22,472 bases of DNA from Penium margaritaceum (taxonomy: Eukaryota; Streptophyta; Zygnematophyceae; Desmidiales; Peniaceae). Shown here one piece after another: positions 12,317 to 21,032 of this stretch; the stretch's first letter is position 1, and each line of letters starts with the position of its first letter. Below the pieces are notes generated by a model. It made no database searches and was not told the DNA's origin. It saw nothing but the letters and a program-made list of their open reading frames with translations. The DNA is taken from positions 2,297-24,768 of the forward strand of contig SZWC01016009.1 in the NCBI GenBank assembly GCA_023375785.1, given 5' to 3'. Both the position numbers and the translations under genes were made by a program.

Positions 12317-12505
12317 ATGCATTTAAAAGAATACCACTGCAAAGACCGTGAAGGGACATACATGAGGGCTAACGACCATTTCAACAAGGTGATTAGAAGA
12401 GCATTGAAATTTTTGGAGGACTTTTTACTAAGGCCTAGTGTAGCCTGCCAATATCTGACTATGAACAATCAGATTAGAAAGTACTTCATGCAGAACATCG
12501 TGTAG
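12317..12505 (+). pseudogene. PIF/Harbinger transposase fragment (copy A)
   Basis: This 62-codon open stretch from ATG to TAG matches the segment of plant PIF/Harbinger (DDE_Tnp_4-type) transposases between the helix-turn-helix-like region and the first catalytic aspartate. The block HFNKVIRRALKFLEDFLLRP corresponds to the family pattern F-x-x-V-L-x-A-L followed by an F-[IL]-x-P segment. NNQIRKYFMQN corresponds to the N-x-R-[FY]-x-x-Y-F-x-x-C motif that leads into the A-I-D-G-T-H site. The frame stops just before the catalytic site and nothing recognisable follows. Full-length family members are several hundred residues, so this is a truncated relic. It overlaps in domain position with the relic at 16480-17200 and is therefore a separate copy. 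Family assignment is by motif memory, not a search. Confidence 0.55.
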
Positions 12506-12599
12506 TAAAAGCATGAATTATCCTTAGAGATTTCTTTACAATAATATTGTCTTCTCCAAATACAAAACAGCGATAATGAAGGACCTTTTGTGTTCCAAA

Positions 12600-13411
12600 G
12601 AGTTTAGCCGGTACTCGGATCACCAATGATTCTATACCCGCCAACACTGTCATTTGTCATCGAGACCACCATCCTGTGTCGAGTGTTATCGCTGCTACAG
12701 GTCTCAGCATGCATGAGGGCTGTATTCACAACGAGAACAGTCCATCGCCGCTTTGGACAACGATGAAAAAAAGTCGAACAGCCACGATTCTTCATCGAAC
12801 GTACCTCGCAACCAGACGACCTCAGTCAACTCTTGGATGATAGGCAAACGTCGAGTCCAATCGCCAAGGCCTCTGAACTTGGGTGTCCAAGATTCGCCTT
12901 CGCAAGCACCGGAAGTTCCCAAATCATGCGAAGCATCATTGGAAGTTTCATCGAGATCCTCTACTCAGACATGTGTAGACGGACTTCAACACGGAAGGGT
13001 ACCCAGGGGAGAACTCCCCTCATTGCCTTCCTGCGTGACGCCGTTGCCGTGAAATCGACAGACCCGTCGTACCGCGGTCACGAAAGCATGACGAGGGCAG
13101 CTATTTTTTTCAGGCCTAAACTTTACGGCTAGAAGAATAGCTGCCAAAGTCTTCGCTGGTTTTCCTGGCCACACCCAACAGTTCAGGTGTGTTTGTAAAC
13201 TCTCTTACGTCTACGGCTTTCCTCTATCAATTCCCTACATGTGCGGCCCACTCTGGTGGTCACGCTAGCAATCAGGTCTACCTCCGAGAAGGCAGGTCAT
13301 CACATCCAGGTGTTGCGACTAGATTGTTGGGTTCCTTTGTGCATCCGTAAAGATAAATCGTGTTTGCACTCATTCCCAATTTTACACTTACAATTGGTTT
13401 AATTTCTCCTA
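12600..13411 (+). pseudogene. GC-richer island with interrupted plus-strand open frame (unrecognised)
   Basis: Composition changes sharply near 12600 from AT-rich to roughly balanced. In the frame that is open at 12717-13052 (112 codons), residues are Ser/Asn/Gln/Pro-rich, with the look of a disordered linker, for example SNSHDSSSNVPRNQTTS. The same frame continues to about 13411 with few stops, including a protein-like stretch at 13086-13268. Internal stops are TGA near 12627, 12714, 13050 and 13083, and TAG near 13269 and 13317, all derivable from CGA or CAG by C-to-T change. The frame then ends at TAA. Competing minus-strand frames are also open here, for example about 12704-12961, so strand is uncertain. 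No family was recognised. It may be a decayed gene or retroelement piece. Confidence 0.3.
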
Positions 13412-13760
13412 AATCAAAGATGTAACAGTGTGTTACCGATTGCACGCACCAACTAAAGCACCAAAAACATTTTTATAGACTATGACAATCAGAATATCCA
13501 TCTTTTTGTCCATTGCATTCATACTAAAGTGCGCATAACGTCCTTATTCACATTATGAGGAGATGTTCATAATCCTCAAAGATAAGAGGAAATCACAATC
13601 ATGTGAAAAATCCTCCAGCAACTTGAAGAATGGTGGAAAATGTTCAACAAACACCATAGAGGTCCTAGAATCTACATCATGATTCTTGACTTTCCCTCAC
13701 CCGCAACCATTTCCCTCAATGAAAACGTTTTTCCAAGCTTATTTATGATTCCTAACCCTC
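13412..13760. other. AT-rich DNA without a supportable gene
   Basis: The DNA returns to AT-rich composition after the island. The short open stretch 13640-13879 has no recognisable motif. Confidence 0.45.
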
Positions 13761-14022
13761 TTGAAAACGGCAAGAAATGCTTCCATTGGAAAAAAAGAAA
13801 ACATAGTGGAATCTTTAATCTCTCCATATTGTGTAGTTGCATTGAATTTGGAATACAAAAGACTCTTTCACGAATGTAGCAATGTAAGGGCAGAGAATGG
13901 GCTACTCCATGTGATTTTAATCAAATCATATGTTAATGAAACCCAAACAGTGGATGTGGCAGCAAGTAGTTGCACCCCATGTGTCTTTTCATACAACCAA
14001 GAACTACCACAACCAAACGTAT

Positions 14023-14260
14023 CTAAAGCACGGACAACTTGGGTAATGGATGAATTTTTCACATTATGCATGATTTTGTGGAATTTCATTGGAAAAAATT
14101 GAAATACAAAGTTATTTTTATATGTTTTCGTGCAATGTCCAATTTCTCTTTAACTTTAACATGAGAAATTGTCTACAACCTTATCATTTATCTAAAAATC
14201 GGAAGGGTGTAATGGTTTTCCTCTATCTAAAATGCACTATTTATTTGCACAGCAATGGAA
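14023..14260 (+). pseudogene. Myb/SANT-like DNA-binding domain relic
   Basis: The open frame at 13761-14102 ends with KARTTWVMDEFFTLCM and GKN. This matches the start of the plant Myb/SANT-like domain (Myb_DNA-bind_3 type), whose signature is R-x-x-W-[TS]-x-x-M-D-x-F-F followed by a G-N/K turn, here with one residue missing after the Trp. After a frameshift, the frame starting near 14089 gives FNMRNCLQPYHLSKNRKG and FLY. These follow the family's second block F-N-x-x-T-G-x-x-Y, x-x-x-Q-L-K-N-R and an aromatic at the expected spacings. In plants this domain occurs in ORF1 of PIF/Harbinger elements and in host genes derived from them. It lies on the same strand as both transposase relics here. 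The match is by eye and partial, so a coincidental resemblance is possible. Confidence 0.35.
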
Positions 14261-14269
14261 CTTCTACGT

Positions 14270-16470
14270 TATTCACAAACATTTTCATCCTAAAAACTGA
14301 AAATTCATGAATTCAACCCATATTTACTCTCATGCACAGGTCACAAACATTACGATGATTATCCTCTAGAGATCCAAAGATTGAATTTGCGATCATTTCT
14401 ACGGTGTCATCCAACCTCATGTAAAAAAGAAACAATTGTTGGGAGTGAAAGTCAATATAATCAAAACGTGATGAATTTAGACATGGTGAAATGTGGTGCA
14501 AATTGAAGTGATGATCTGAGTTTGACTTAACCATGTAGTGTAACAAGCAACAAAAATGGATTTGAGGAAATAACTCTATCTATGGTATTGAGTACTAAAA
14601 CCTCTTCTCTTGCAAACCTTTCACATGAGAATGCAAAGGTGAGAATGTGCACCACACAATGTTACTTACATGGAGCTTTAATGCTTATGATTTGGGGAAC
14701 ATGCCAATGGTGCCTTTTGACATTAAGAAATGAACATTTCAAACAGGTGCTTTTGTGTGCACCGTAGCTTAATTAAGAACATGGGCCTTCAACTATAGAC
14801 TTAATGTATTCTTAGTGGATTAATGATAACTTTTGATCTCACCGATATATGTGTATGCATTCTTTAATAGTTTTGTGAGATTCAACCCCACTTTGCTAAA
14901 AGGGAGCCTCTCAAGCTTCGCTATCACCCACCATGGAAGGAGCCACAAGCTTAGAAAAACCAACTATCCTTTAATGTTATTAAGAGTAATCAAGGAATCA
15001 ATTGTCTTACTCTTGCTAGTAAAAAATGAGCAACAAAATCAGGTAAATGACAATAAAATATGGGATATGAATGAGAAATAAAAAGAAAACGTGACATCTA
15101 CATTGCACATTAGTTCTAATGAACTAAGGAAGAGTAATGCTTTTCCAAAAGCAGAACTAAAACGGTTCTTAAAAACATGTAGAAATAATTATTTTTTTAA
15201 CTCAAATCTTTCATGATTGCATTAGAATCTTACAAAATCTGTAAGGACCACCAAATTAGGCACAAAAGGAGGGAAAGAAGGAGGACAAGAGAAAGGAAAA
15301 GGATGAAGAACAAGGAAAGGATTCTAAAGCATTGTTCATTCTGTCAAGTGATTCTTGTGGCTCAGCCAAAAAATGCTCACACTCCAACACTTTGGAAGGA
15401 TATTCCATTATGATGTAGGTGAACACAAGAGACATGTGTGACAAGTAGCTTTCTGGTGAAATTTCTGCTAGTTCTCTTATAAGAACAATAACAAGAGGAA
15501 GGATAGTATAACATGAATACTTCGATGGAAAACTGAAGTAATTAAGAGTGTTTAAATAGAATGCTTATTGTTAATCTTGTTGATCACGAGAAACGACATC
15601 ATTGTTGCATGTTCCATAGCTGTCACCTGTTTTGTACTTTACTATTGCAGTTTTGTGTAATTTGTATATTTCTATGATATGTAAATGGTATTACCATAGA
15701 CCTTGAGGGGTACCTCTCTTCTCTACTAGCATACGACACCATGGCATCCTAACATGGTAATTTGCATTATAAGGAAAAGAGTTAACAATGAAAAATATTA
15801 CCCATGCATAAAGGAGATGCCTTTAAATGTTGAGTTGGTGTTTAGAAATGAATATTGATCATGTTTTGTTAAATTAACAATGGTTAGCAGTTGAACAATA
15901 ATTGTATTACACAACAAGTTAATTGGCTGAAATTTTGAAGAAGTGGTTCTAGTAATGATCACACGTTTTCTTTGTTTTTACAACTTGATTTTTAAAACAA
16001 ACTAATCCGTTAAAATGTGTATTTAGAGTTTCAAACCCCAACGTCTACTTCCAATGTGGATCACGTGTCAGTTCTTGGCAAGGAACTTGCCAAGACATCG
16101 TTGTACGATATGAATTTCCAACAGTTCCACAATAACGTACGGGGGCTCCTAGCCATAGGTGCCATGCCATGTTTTCTTTGTTTTAGGTGTGCACTCACTC
16201 TTTAATTATACCATCATTCATAATGGTCATAGAATCTTCTAAAACGGAAACACACTATGACCTTGTCTCTTACATGAGGGATGAATACTTGTATTGTGAA
16301 ACACATCCAAAAACTCATCTTGTGCCTCATCATATTCATTCTCTCACATCTCAGTTGGAGGTAGATGCATGATGGTAAATTTGAGGGGACCAAATAGATG
16401 AAATAAACATGGCATAGCAATGAAATACTTTATACAACATGTCCCAGATGAGAGGCAAAAGTTTCATGCA
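14270..16470. other. Mostly featureless DNA between Myb-like and transposase relics
   Basis: No gene is called. A purine-rich tract at about 15266-15325 produces a Lys/Arg/Glu-rich spurious peptide. A perfect 9-bp hairpin, CTTGGCAAG-GAA-CTTGCCAAG, sits at 16074-16094. The open stretch 16017-16205 is somewhat protein-like but matches nothing I know. If the flanking Myb-like and transposase relics belong to one element, this would be its inter-ORF region. Confidence 0.45.
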
Positions 16471-16479
16471 TCTAAAACA

Positions 16480-17200
16480 TCATTTCAGTGTTTACCTTTT
16501 TCAAAATACTCAACTTGCTACTCACAAGACGTTGTTCACTTTCTTGTAATGTGTGAGTCATGGTACGGCTACTCAAAAGCTAGTGGAGCATTTCCAATGT
16601 GGAATTGCTACTATTTATCGCGTTGGGCATGAGGTTTTTGAGGCCTTTTTTGATCTATCTCCTGTCATTAATCGACGACCACGCACTACTGATAAACTAG
16701 TTTTCTGCATAAGATGGATTACTGGATATCCTACAATTTTTTTGTGACTACTTCAATGCCATTAATGGGATGCACGTCCTTGTAATTGTCACTCACCATT
16801 CACATCCTTTGTGTAATAATCAATACCCGTAATTGCACTATAACGATCTGACATCTTCCAACCAAGATCTAAAATTTATGTTCATCTTTTTTGAATGGGA
16901 AGGTTCCTCCCATGACACACACATGTTCAAAGTTGCACCTTCGGGTGTCTTTTGCATACCAATTTGGACGTCTATTCTTGATGATGTTTCTTGCTTGAAA
17001 GGTTAGGGATGTATGCCTCCTTAGTTTGGAGTCATGTATCATTTGTAAGTGATTTTGATAAGCTTCCAATGTCTTTCAAACGTGTAATATTTGCTTGGTT
17101 ACAGGCATGCTTAAGCATATTCATGTATTGAACCTGCATTTTCGAACCTCAAACATCATGTTTTTAAACTTGAAAGGACTGCCTTCTTCTCACTTCTGCT
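16480..17200 (+). pseudogene. PIF/Harbinger transposase, decayed (copy B)
   Basis: Successive blocks of the PIF/Harbinger DDE transposase appear in the right order on one strand. At about 16481-16550, TFFKILNLL recalls the F-x-x-L-C-x-x-L helix. At 16556-16650, SHGTATQKLVEHFQ and YRVGHEVFEAF match G-H-G-x-x-x-R-x-V-x-E-x-F-Q and the F-x-x-V-L-x-A-L helix. After a +1 shift at the T-run near 16740, DYFNAINGMH (16746-16775) matches Y-F-x-x-x-I-G-A-I-D-G-T-H with the catalytic Asp replaced by Asn. FEWEGSSHD (16890-16916) matches G-W-E-G-S-A-H-D and keeps the second Asp. GCMPP and FGVMYHL (17007-17045) match the G-Y-x-x-P-Y-x-G-x-x-Y-H-L block. A weaker LNLHFRTSNI near 17128-17160 recalls the F-N-x-R-H-x-x-x-R-N block that carries the Glu. 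In-frame stops at 16830, 17004, 17022 and 17046 and at least two frameshifts make it non-functional. I did not find terminal inverted repeats. Confidence 0.8.
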
Positions 17201-17955
17201 CACTATCTTGTTAGGTATTTCTTCTTTTCTTTTTCACAACAAGACAAAGGAGATACAAGATGTAGATCTTCTAGATTATGACTAAACATTACGCAACACT
17301 TCCATCGTCCCTACGAGAATTAAGCATGATTGTAGCCAATATTGCGACATCTTTATTAATGCAAAGAGACATAAAATGAAAAAAGCAATGTGGGAAGACT
17401 ACGTAGAGAGTAGTCTTGTTTATGAACAAAATTAATCTACATTATCTTTAAATTACTTTTGTCGCATACCCACTATTGTTGCAACTAATGTAAACTATAG
17501 CAAAATGTTGTTAGAAGAGAATTGGGGGGTGAATTTGACAGAAAAAGAAATACGCCCATGCAAGAAATGAAATGATTTTGAAGTCATAGTGAAGAACTAA
17601 TACTTTGGATGTTCAGTGAACTAAAAATCGCATGGAGAACAATGTAATTCCTCGTATACCCTCTGTAACACTACACCGTAGTACACCTTAGAATACGAAA
17701 AGAAAACCTTATTCACTCACGCAAACACAGAGTAGATCTCGTATGCTTATACTATTCCTTTTTATCAAACACATATGTCAAGAGTTGAAAGGGACATAAA
17801 TGCTCTCAATTATCCCTTGATTATGTTTATTGTGACTCTACCTTCATGTCTATCTCTTTCACCCTCCCCCCATCTCTCTCTCACTCTCTTTATGTTTTAA
17901 CGACAATCGTTGTGTTTCATTCTTCAAAGCAACAAACAAAGTATTTGTTTTGGCA
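17201..17955 (+). other. AT-rich stretch; right part may be a decayed LTR
   Basis: 17201-17650 shows no gene. A pyrimidine-rich patch with CCCTCCCCCCATCTCTCTC lies at about 17860-17890. Because a retrotransposon-type primer-binding site follows at 17957, the bases just upstream, ending TTTTGGCA near 17955, could be the 3' end of a 5' LTR. No second LTR copy was found in the window, and the LTR start cannot be placed. Confidence 0.3.
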
Positions 17956-17956
17956 T

Positions 17957-17967
17957 AGGTATCGAGC
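17957..17967 (+). other. Retrotransposon primer-binding-site-like motif (tRNA-iMet type)
   Basis: The sequence AGGTATCGAGC followed by TAGAAGGTTAG closely resembles the plant LTR-retrotransposon primer-binding site TGGTATCAGAGC, complementary to the 3' end of initiator Met tRNA. It differs by loss of one A and a changed first base. It sits two bases after a possible LTR end in CA and 20 bases before a well-contexted ATG, the usual arrangement. A short motif like this could arise by chance, but position and neighbour support it. Confidence 0.45.
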
Positions 17968-17987
17968 TAGAAGGTTAGTCCATAACA

Positions 17988-18098
17988 ATGGCCACGCCCT
18001 CCATAGCTGCAATACCAGCACAAGGGCTCGATGCAAGTATGAATGAGAAATATTCTGACTTTGACAAGTTGGCTGGCAACAACGAGTTAGCCCGTTAA
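17988..18098 (+). pseudogene. Ty1-copia-like gag start, truncated
   Basis: This ATG lies in an AACAATGGCC context, the plant translation-start consensus, and opens a 36-residue frame starting MATPSIAAIPAQGLDASMNE and ending FDKLAGNNELAR before TAA. In copia-type gag proteins the N-terminus is a short variable Ser/Ala/Pro-rich stretch followed by F-x-K-L-x-G-x-N-Y-x-x-W. The F-D-K-L-A-G-N-N block fits the first half of that motif, and the Y-x-x-W part is lost. No frame downstream continues recognisably as gag, protease, integrase or reverse transcriptase. The primer-binding-like site 20 bp upstream supports the reading. The alternatives are an unrelated small ORF or the first exon of a host gene. 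Confidence 0.45.
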
Positions 18099-18442
18099 AT
18101 CCCTTTTTTGTTGCTCCTCGTTTTGAAATGTGAATAAGGACTATAACGCTTTTGAGTGAAGGAGTTTTGTTTGAGAGCTTGCTCAATTTTTGGTGCTCTT
18201 GTCATGTGGAGGAGGTTGACATGAGAAACATGCCAAAGAAAATAGATTTTAACTTGGAAAAGTTGTCATTATTTATGACAGTAACATGCACTCGTTTTTT
18301 TTCTACGCGAAAGATTTCTCCTTGTCTATGTTTCATACTGAGAGAACACCAATTATTTGGTTTTAGAATCAAAGATTACACACGTTGTGACTAGTCCTGT
18401 TGTTGTGCTACTAGAGTGTCACATATGATGATACAACTTGTA

Positions 18443-18737
18443 TCATGCGACCTCGCTTATTTTTTTAAACATCATAGAAAACAGAACTGAATAGATTGAA
18501 ATCGAAGACGACTGTTTTACTTGTTTACGTAACAAACAAGCAAATCTTTCTTGGAATGCGTTGATAGACCCAGGCCCAATAGGAACTATTGGGAGCTTTT
18601 TGCGTGTTTGCGTTGCGATTGAATACCAAAGTTTTATCTCCTCATTTGCAACGGAAACAATCACACGGCCCTGGACATCCACAACCATGTTATTGTGATG
18701 TACACGAGACCAATTGCCAATATCTGATGGGAAAAAG
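18443..18737 (-). pseudogene. Coding-like fragment, loosely F-box/kelch-like
   Basis: On the minus strand a frame is open from about 18737 to 18443. The first ATG is at 18688, but the protein-like sequence begins earlier with FPSDIGNWSRVHHN. It then reads VVDVQGRVIVSVANEEIKLW followed by YSIATQTRKKLPIVPIGPGS. The pattern of a beta-strand-like G-x-V-x-V segment, then N/Y-x-x-T-x-x-x-x-x-L-P-x-x-P, recalls the linker between repeats in plant F-box/kelch and F-box-associated domains. The tail after about 18540 becomes Ser/Ile/Phe-rich and stops, probably noise. No F-box is visible nearby. I regard the family suggestion as weak and the coding character as moderate. Confidence 0.3.
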
Positions 18738-18739
18738 AA

Positions 18740-19180
18740 TCCTGATTCCTAAGTGGACATAAATGATAAACCTTGTGTCTTATGTACCATAAGCGCAACC
18801 ACCAGTTAGGAAAATAGAAATGATGTTGATTCTGATGCATGAAGGAACAACAAACATAAGATGAAATGAAATATTACACAAAACAAATGAAACATACAAA
18901 ATCATACTTCTGATAGCAATTTTTGTGGAACTAATTCCTCTCAAATTGGTGTACCATGAATTTGTTTCTATAGTGGGTTAGGCATGCATGATAGTAGGCA
19001 CTCTGAGGAAAGTGGGTACATTACGCATTTTTTGTGTAAAGTGAGTACAGTGCCAAAATTGTGGAAGAAATGGCCAGGAGAAAATTGGAGGTCCTAAGAG
19101 TGGGTATAGTGGAATTTGGCCATTATCATTCTTTCTACGCTTTTGGTTCTCTTTTTTCCAAAGTTATTAACTATTGTTTA
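18740..19180. other. Non-coding stretch with spaced AGTGGGTA-like motifs
   Basis: No gene is visible. The motif AGTGRGTWYA or near variants occurs four times on the plus strand, at 18972, 19011, 19040 and 19099. The surrounding sequence is less AT-rich than average. The function is unknown. It may be part of a repeat family or decayed element terminus. Confidence 0.35.
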
Positions 19181-19707
19181 TCAAGAATAGAAAAAATGAC
19201 CGCAACAATTAAGTTTAAGAGTTATTGGAAATAGAAGAACTTTGTGAAACATGATGGCATCCTTGTTGAAATCATGCACCGCCACAACCCATGGAGTTTT
19301 GAGGCCATCGTTGCGGATAACGCACTTCAAAAGTGCTGCTCCCTTGACAAGAGCAGCAACCTTATCCACTTGCAGAGAAAAAACCTTGTTCCATACATCA
19401 TAGAAGTTCACTTAATTAACCATTTCTGCGCACTTGGGTTTTTTCGGCGGCCATGGCTGCTTCCTTGGACGTGAAGAAGACCATAAATAGCTTTGTCGAG
19501 GCTCTTAAATTTGGTTCCAAGATCAAACCATGGCATGGACTTGTCTTTGAGTTTGTCATCTAGTCTAGGGTAGGCAACTAGGAAGTTGTGGTCTAAGGCG
19601 TGTACGCGTGATTGCGACAACGAAAATCCATGGCGGAAGAATGGTTGAAAGTGACGAGTGTTGGAAGTCGTCATCCCTTTTAAGTACCCACATGCATGAC
19701 TTAACAA
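19181..19707 (-). pseudogene. Frameshifted protein-coding relic (unrecognised, possibly gag-like)
   Basis: Three minus-strand frames carry successive protein-like segments. The first, open 19707-19408, has a plausible start at ATG 19674 (MTTSNTRHF) and runs through RVHALDHNFLVAYPRLDD and FDLGTKFKSLDKAIY. Around 19498-19416 a different frame reads LFMVFFTSKEAAMAAEKTQ. After a stop and shift near 19416, the third frame, 19411-19181, reads VNFYDVWNKVFSLQVDKVAA and TPWVVAVHDFNKDAIMF. The order and lack of overlap suggest one ancestral protein of at least about 160 residues broken by two or more indels. The middle segment has the feel of an RNA-binding or DUF4283-like strand-helix unit, as in some retroelement ORF1/gag proteins, but this is only an impression. 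Base composition is more balanced than in flanking DNA. Confidence 0.45.
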
Positions 19708-19709
19708 GA

Positions 19710-20245
19710 CGCGATACGACCCCTCCCCCCTACGAGCTGTTGTACGCGACGTTGCATACGATAAGAAGCTAGTTTACATGTTTGAACTTAAAAGTAGTTG
19801 ATACCTCTAGGTTCGACATTTATTGCATTGTGGTTGCTTAGTTTGTATCAACAAAAAATATTTGTAAAATAAGAAAATATTGACTTATTAGTCTTAGTTT
19901 TAGGCGGATGTAAGAGATTTGTCATTTTTTCTTACAAAATAGTATGAAATCTAAGTTTGCGCCTTTTTAACGATTTATCCGAGCTGACCTAAGTCGTAAA
20001 ACCTTTAGAACGTCGCTAACACGTCACCGTCCTTATGGCCTCTTGCGACGTCGATGGCCACTTCCAGCCATGTCCTCCACCGATGATGGTCTGGATTCCC
20101 GCCTAAAGAATACCGATTACATATTATCTAGTGGATTTTGGAACTCCACCTGAAACTTGTATTTCTGGAGCAGTAGGAATGGCCATGTCAGAAACTAGAT
20201 TTTACAATCACTGGTATCTTATTTGCTAAGATATGACTGGAATAC
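19710..20245. other. Intergenic stretch, AT-rich to GC-rich transition
   Basis: No gene is visible. 19780-19980 is AT-rich and stop-dense. From about 19980 onward G+C rises, marking the left edge of the GC-richer block that fills the rest of the window. Confidence 0.45.
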
Positions 20246-20249
20246 CGCG

Positions 20250-21032
20250 TTACTTTATTGTGACCGTTTGGAACGGGATACCGGCATCCGTATCTGTCTT
20301 GGCCCGCCAAAAAAATTGAGCACCGCGGTAAGAGCCGTTGTCCTCCAGTTCCACGGTTCTCACTACCGCTGTTTGTTGTCGGACACTAACCGGCTGGGGA
20401 GGCGATGACGAGGTTGGGAAGGGCGTTTCCACCCACATTCGCGGGTCAAGAGTTCCGGGAGCCTTAAAAGTTGACGGCATAGAATTGTGGGCAAGACCGT
20501 GCGCATGAGATGTTGCAAGGGAGGGAGATTTTGAGTGCGATGTTTCATCTAGATGAAACCACGGTTCGCTGTTGTACTCAAGGGTTTTAAACCGTTCATG
20601 CATTCCAGAAAGACGTCTCTACTGAAGAGCTTTTTTGCAACCTGGTCGGAAAACACCTAGCTTTTCCGAGGAAGGGGGGTGATTCTCATGATGCACGAGG
20701 CTTGTGGGCTCTAGCTCCGGATTTAGGTGTTCCAGGGTTTCCAAGCGGTTCCGTGGACAATTTTTCGACGTGCAAATAAGTTTTTCCCAAGTGTTGTCCA
20801 GCCGACATGCAGTGTGCCTGTCCGCTTGCCTATGCCTTTGTTTTTCAGCAGGGCATCTCCGGCGGTTAGTGCTAAGAGAACGGATGTCAATTGACGTCTT
20901 GTCGCACGTGGAGCTTTCAGGCGGGCAAATAAACATATCGGTGAGAAATTTGTCGATGAAATGAAACATTTCGTATTCCTGACGCTTTGCATCGTGCCGC
21001 AAAAACCGCCAGACATCGTGTCCATCCCTGTG
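20250..21032 (-). pseudogene. Long minus-strand frame with a single TAG (unrecognised protein)
   Basis: In one minus-strand frame only a single stop (TAG, 20619-20621) occurs over 261 codons between TAG at 21033-21035 and TAA at 20250-20252. At balanced composition about a dozen stops would be expected. The upstream part begins RDGHDVWRFLRHDAKRQEYE and continues FHFIDKFLTDMF; its first ATG is at 20967-20969. The middle is basic and Cys-containing (RRRCPAEKQRHRQADRH, SKNCPRN). The part after the stop is Ser/Thr/Pro-rich, ending QFFWRAKTDTDAGIP. A CACAG sits at the left margin of the first segment and could be a splice acceptor (21032-21028). Other minus frames and one plus frame are also partly open at 20704-21025, so stop scarcity is partly compositional. 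No family was recognised. It could be a pseudogene with one nonsense change, or two exons. Confidence 0.35.

Noticed and set aside
12704-12961. Minus-strand open frame in the GC-richer island with Trp/Glu-rich protein-like sequence
   Set aside because: It competes with a longer plus frame over the same bases; I could not decide between them and annotated the island once, noting the uncertainty.
15213-15413. Lys/Arg-rich open stretch resembling a nuclear localisation region
   Set aside because: It is the translation of a purine-rich low-complexity tract.
16074-16094. Perfect 9-bp hairpin CTTGGCAAG-GAA-CTTGCCAAG
   Set aside because: A single short hairpin without a T-run, conserved flank or second copy is not enough for a terminator, small RNA or element end.
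17917-18186. 89-codon minus-strand open stretch
   Set aside because: It lies antisense to the primer-binding-like site and gag-like start, which explain the segment better.
20704-20964. 86-codon plus-strand open stretch
   Set aside because: It is antisense to the longer minus-strand frame; its Cys/Leu/Ser-rich reading looks like a shadow.
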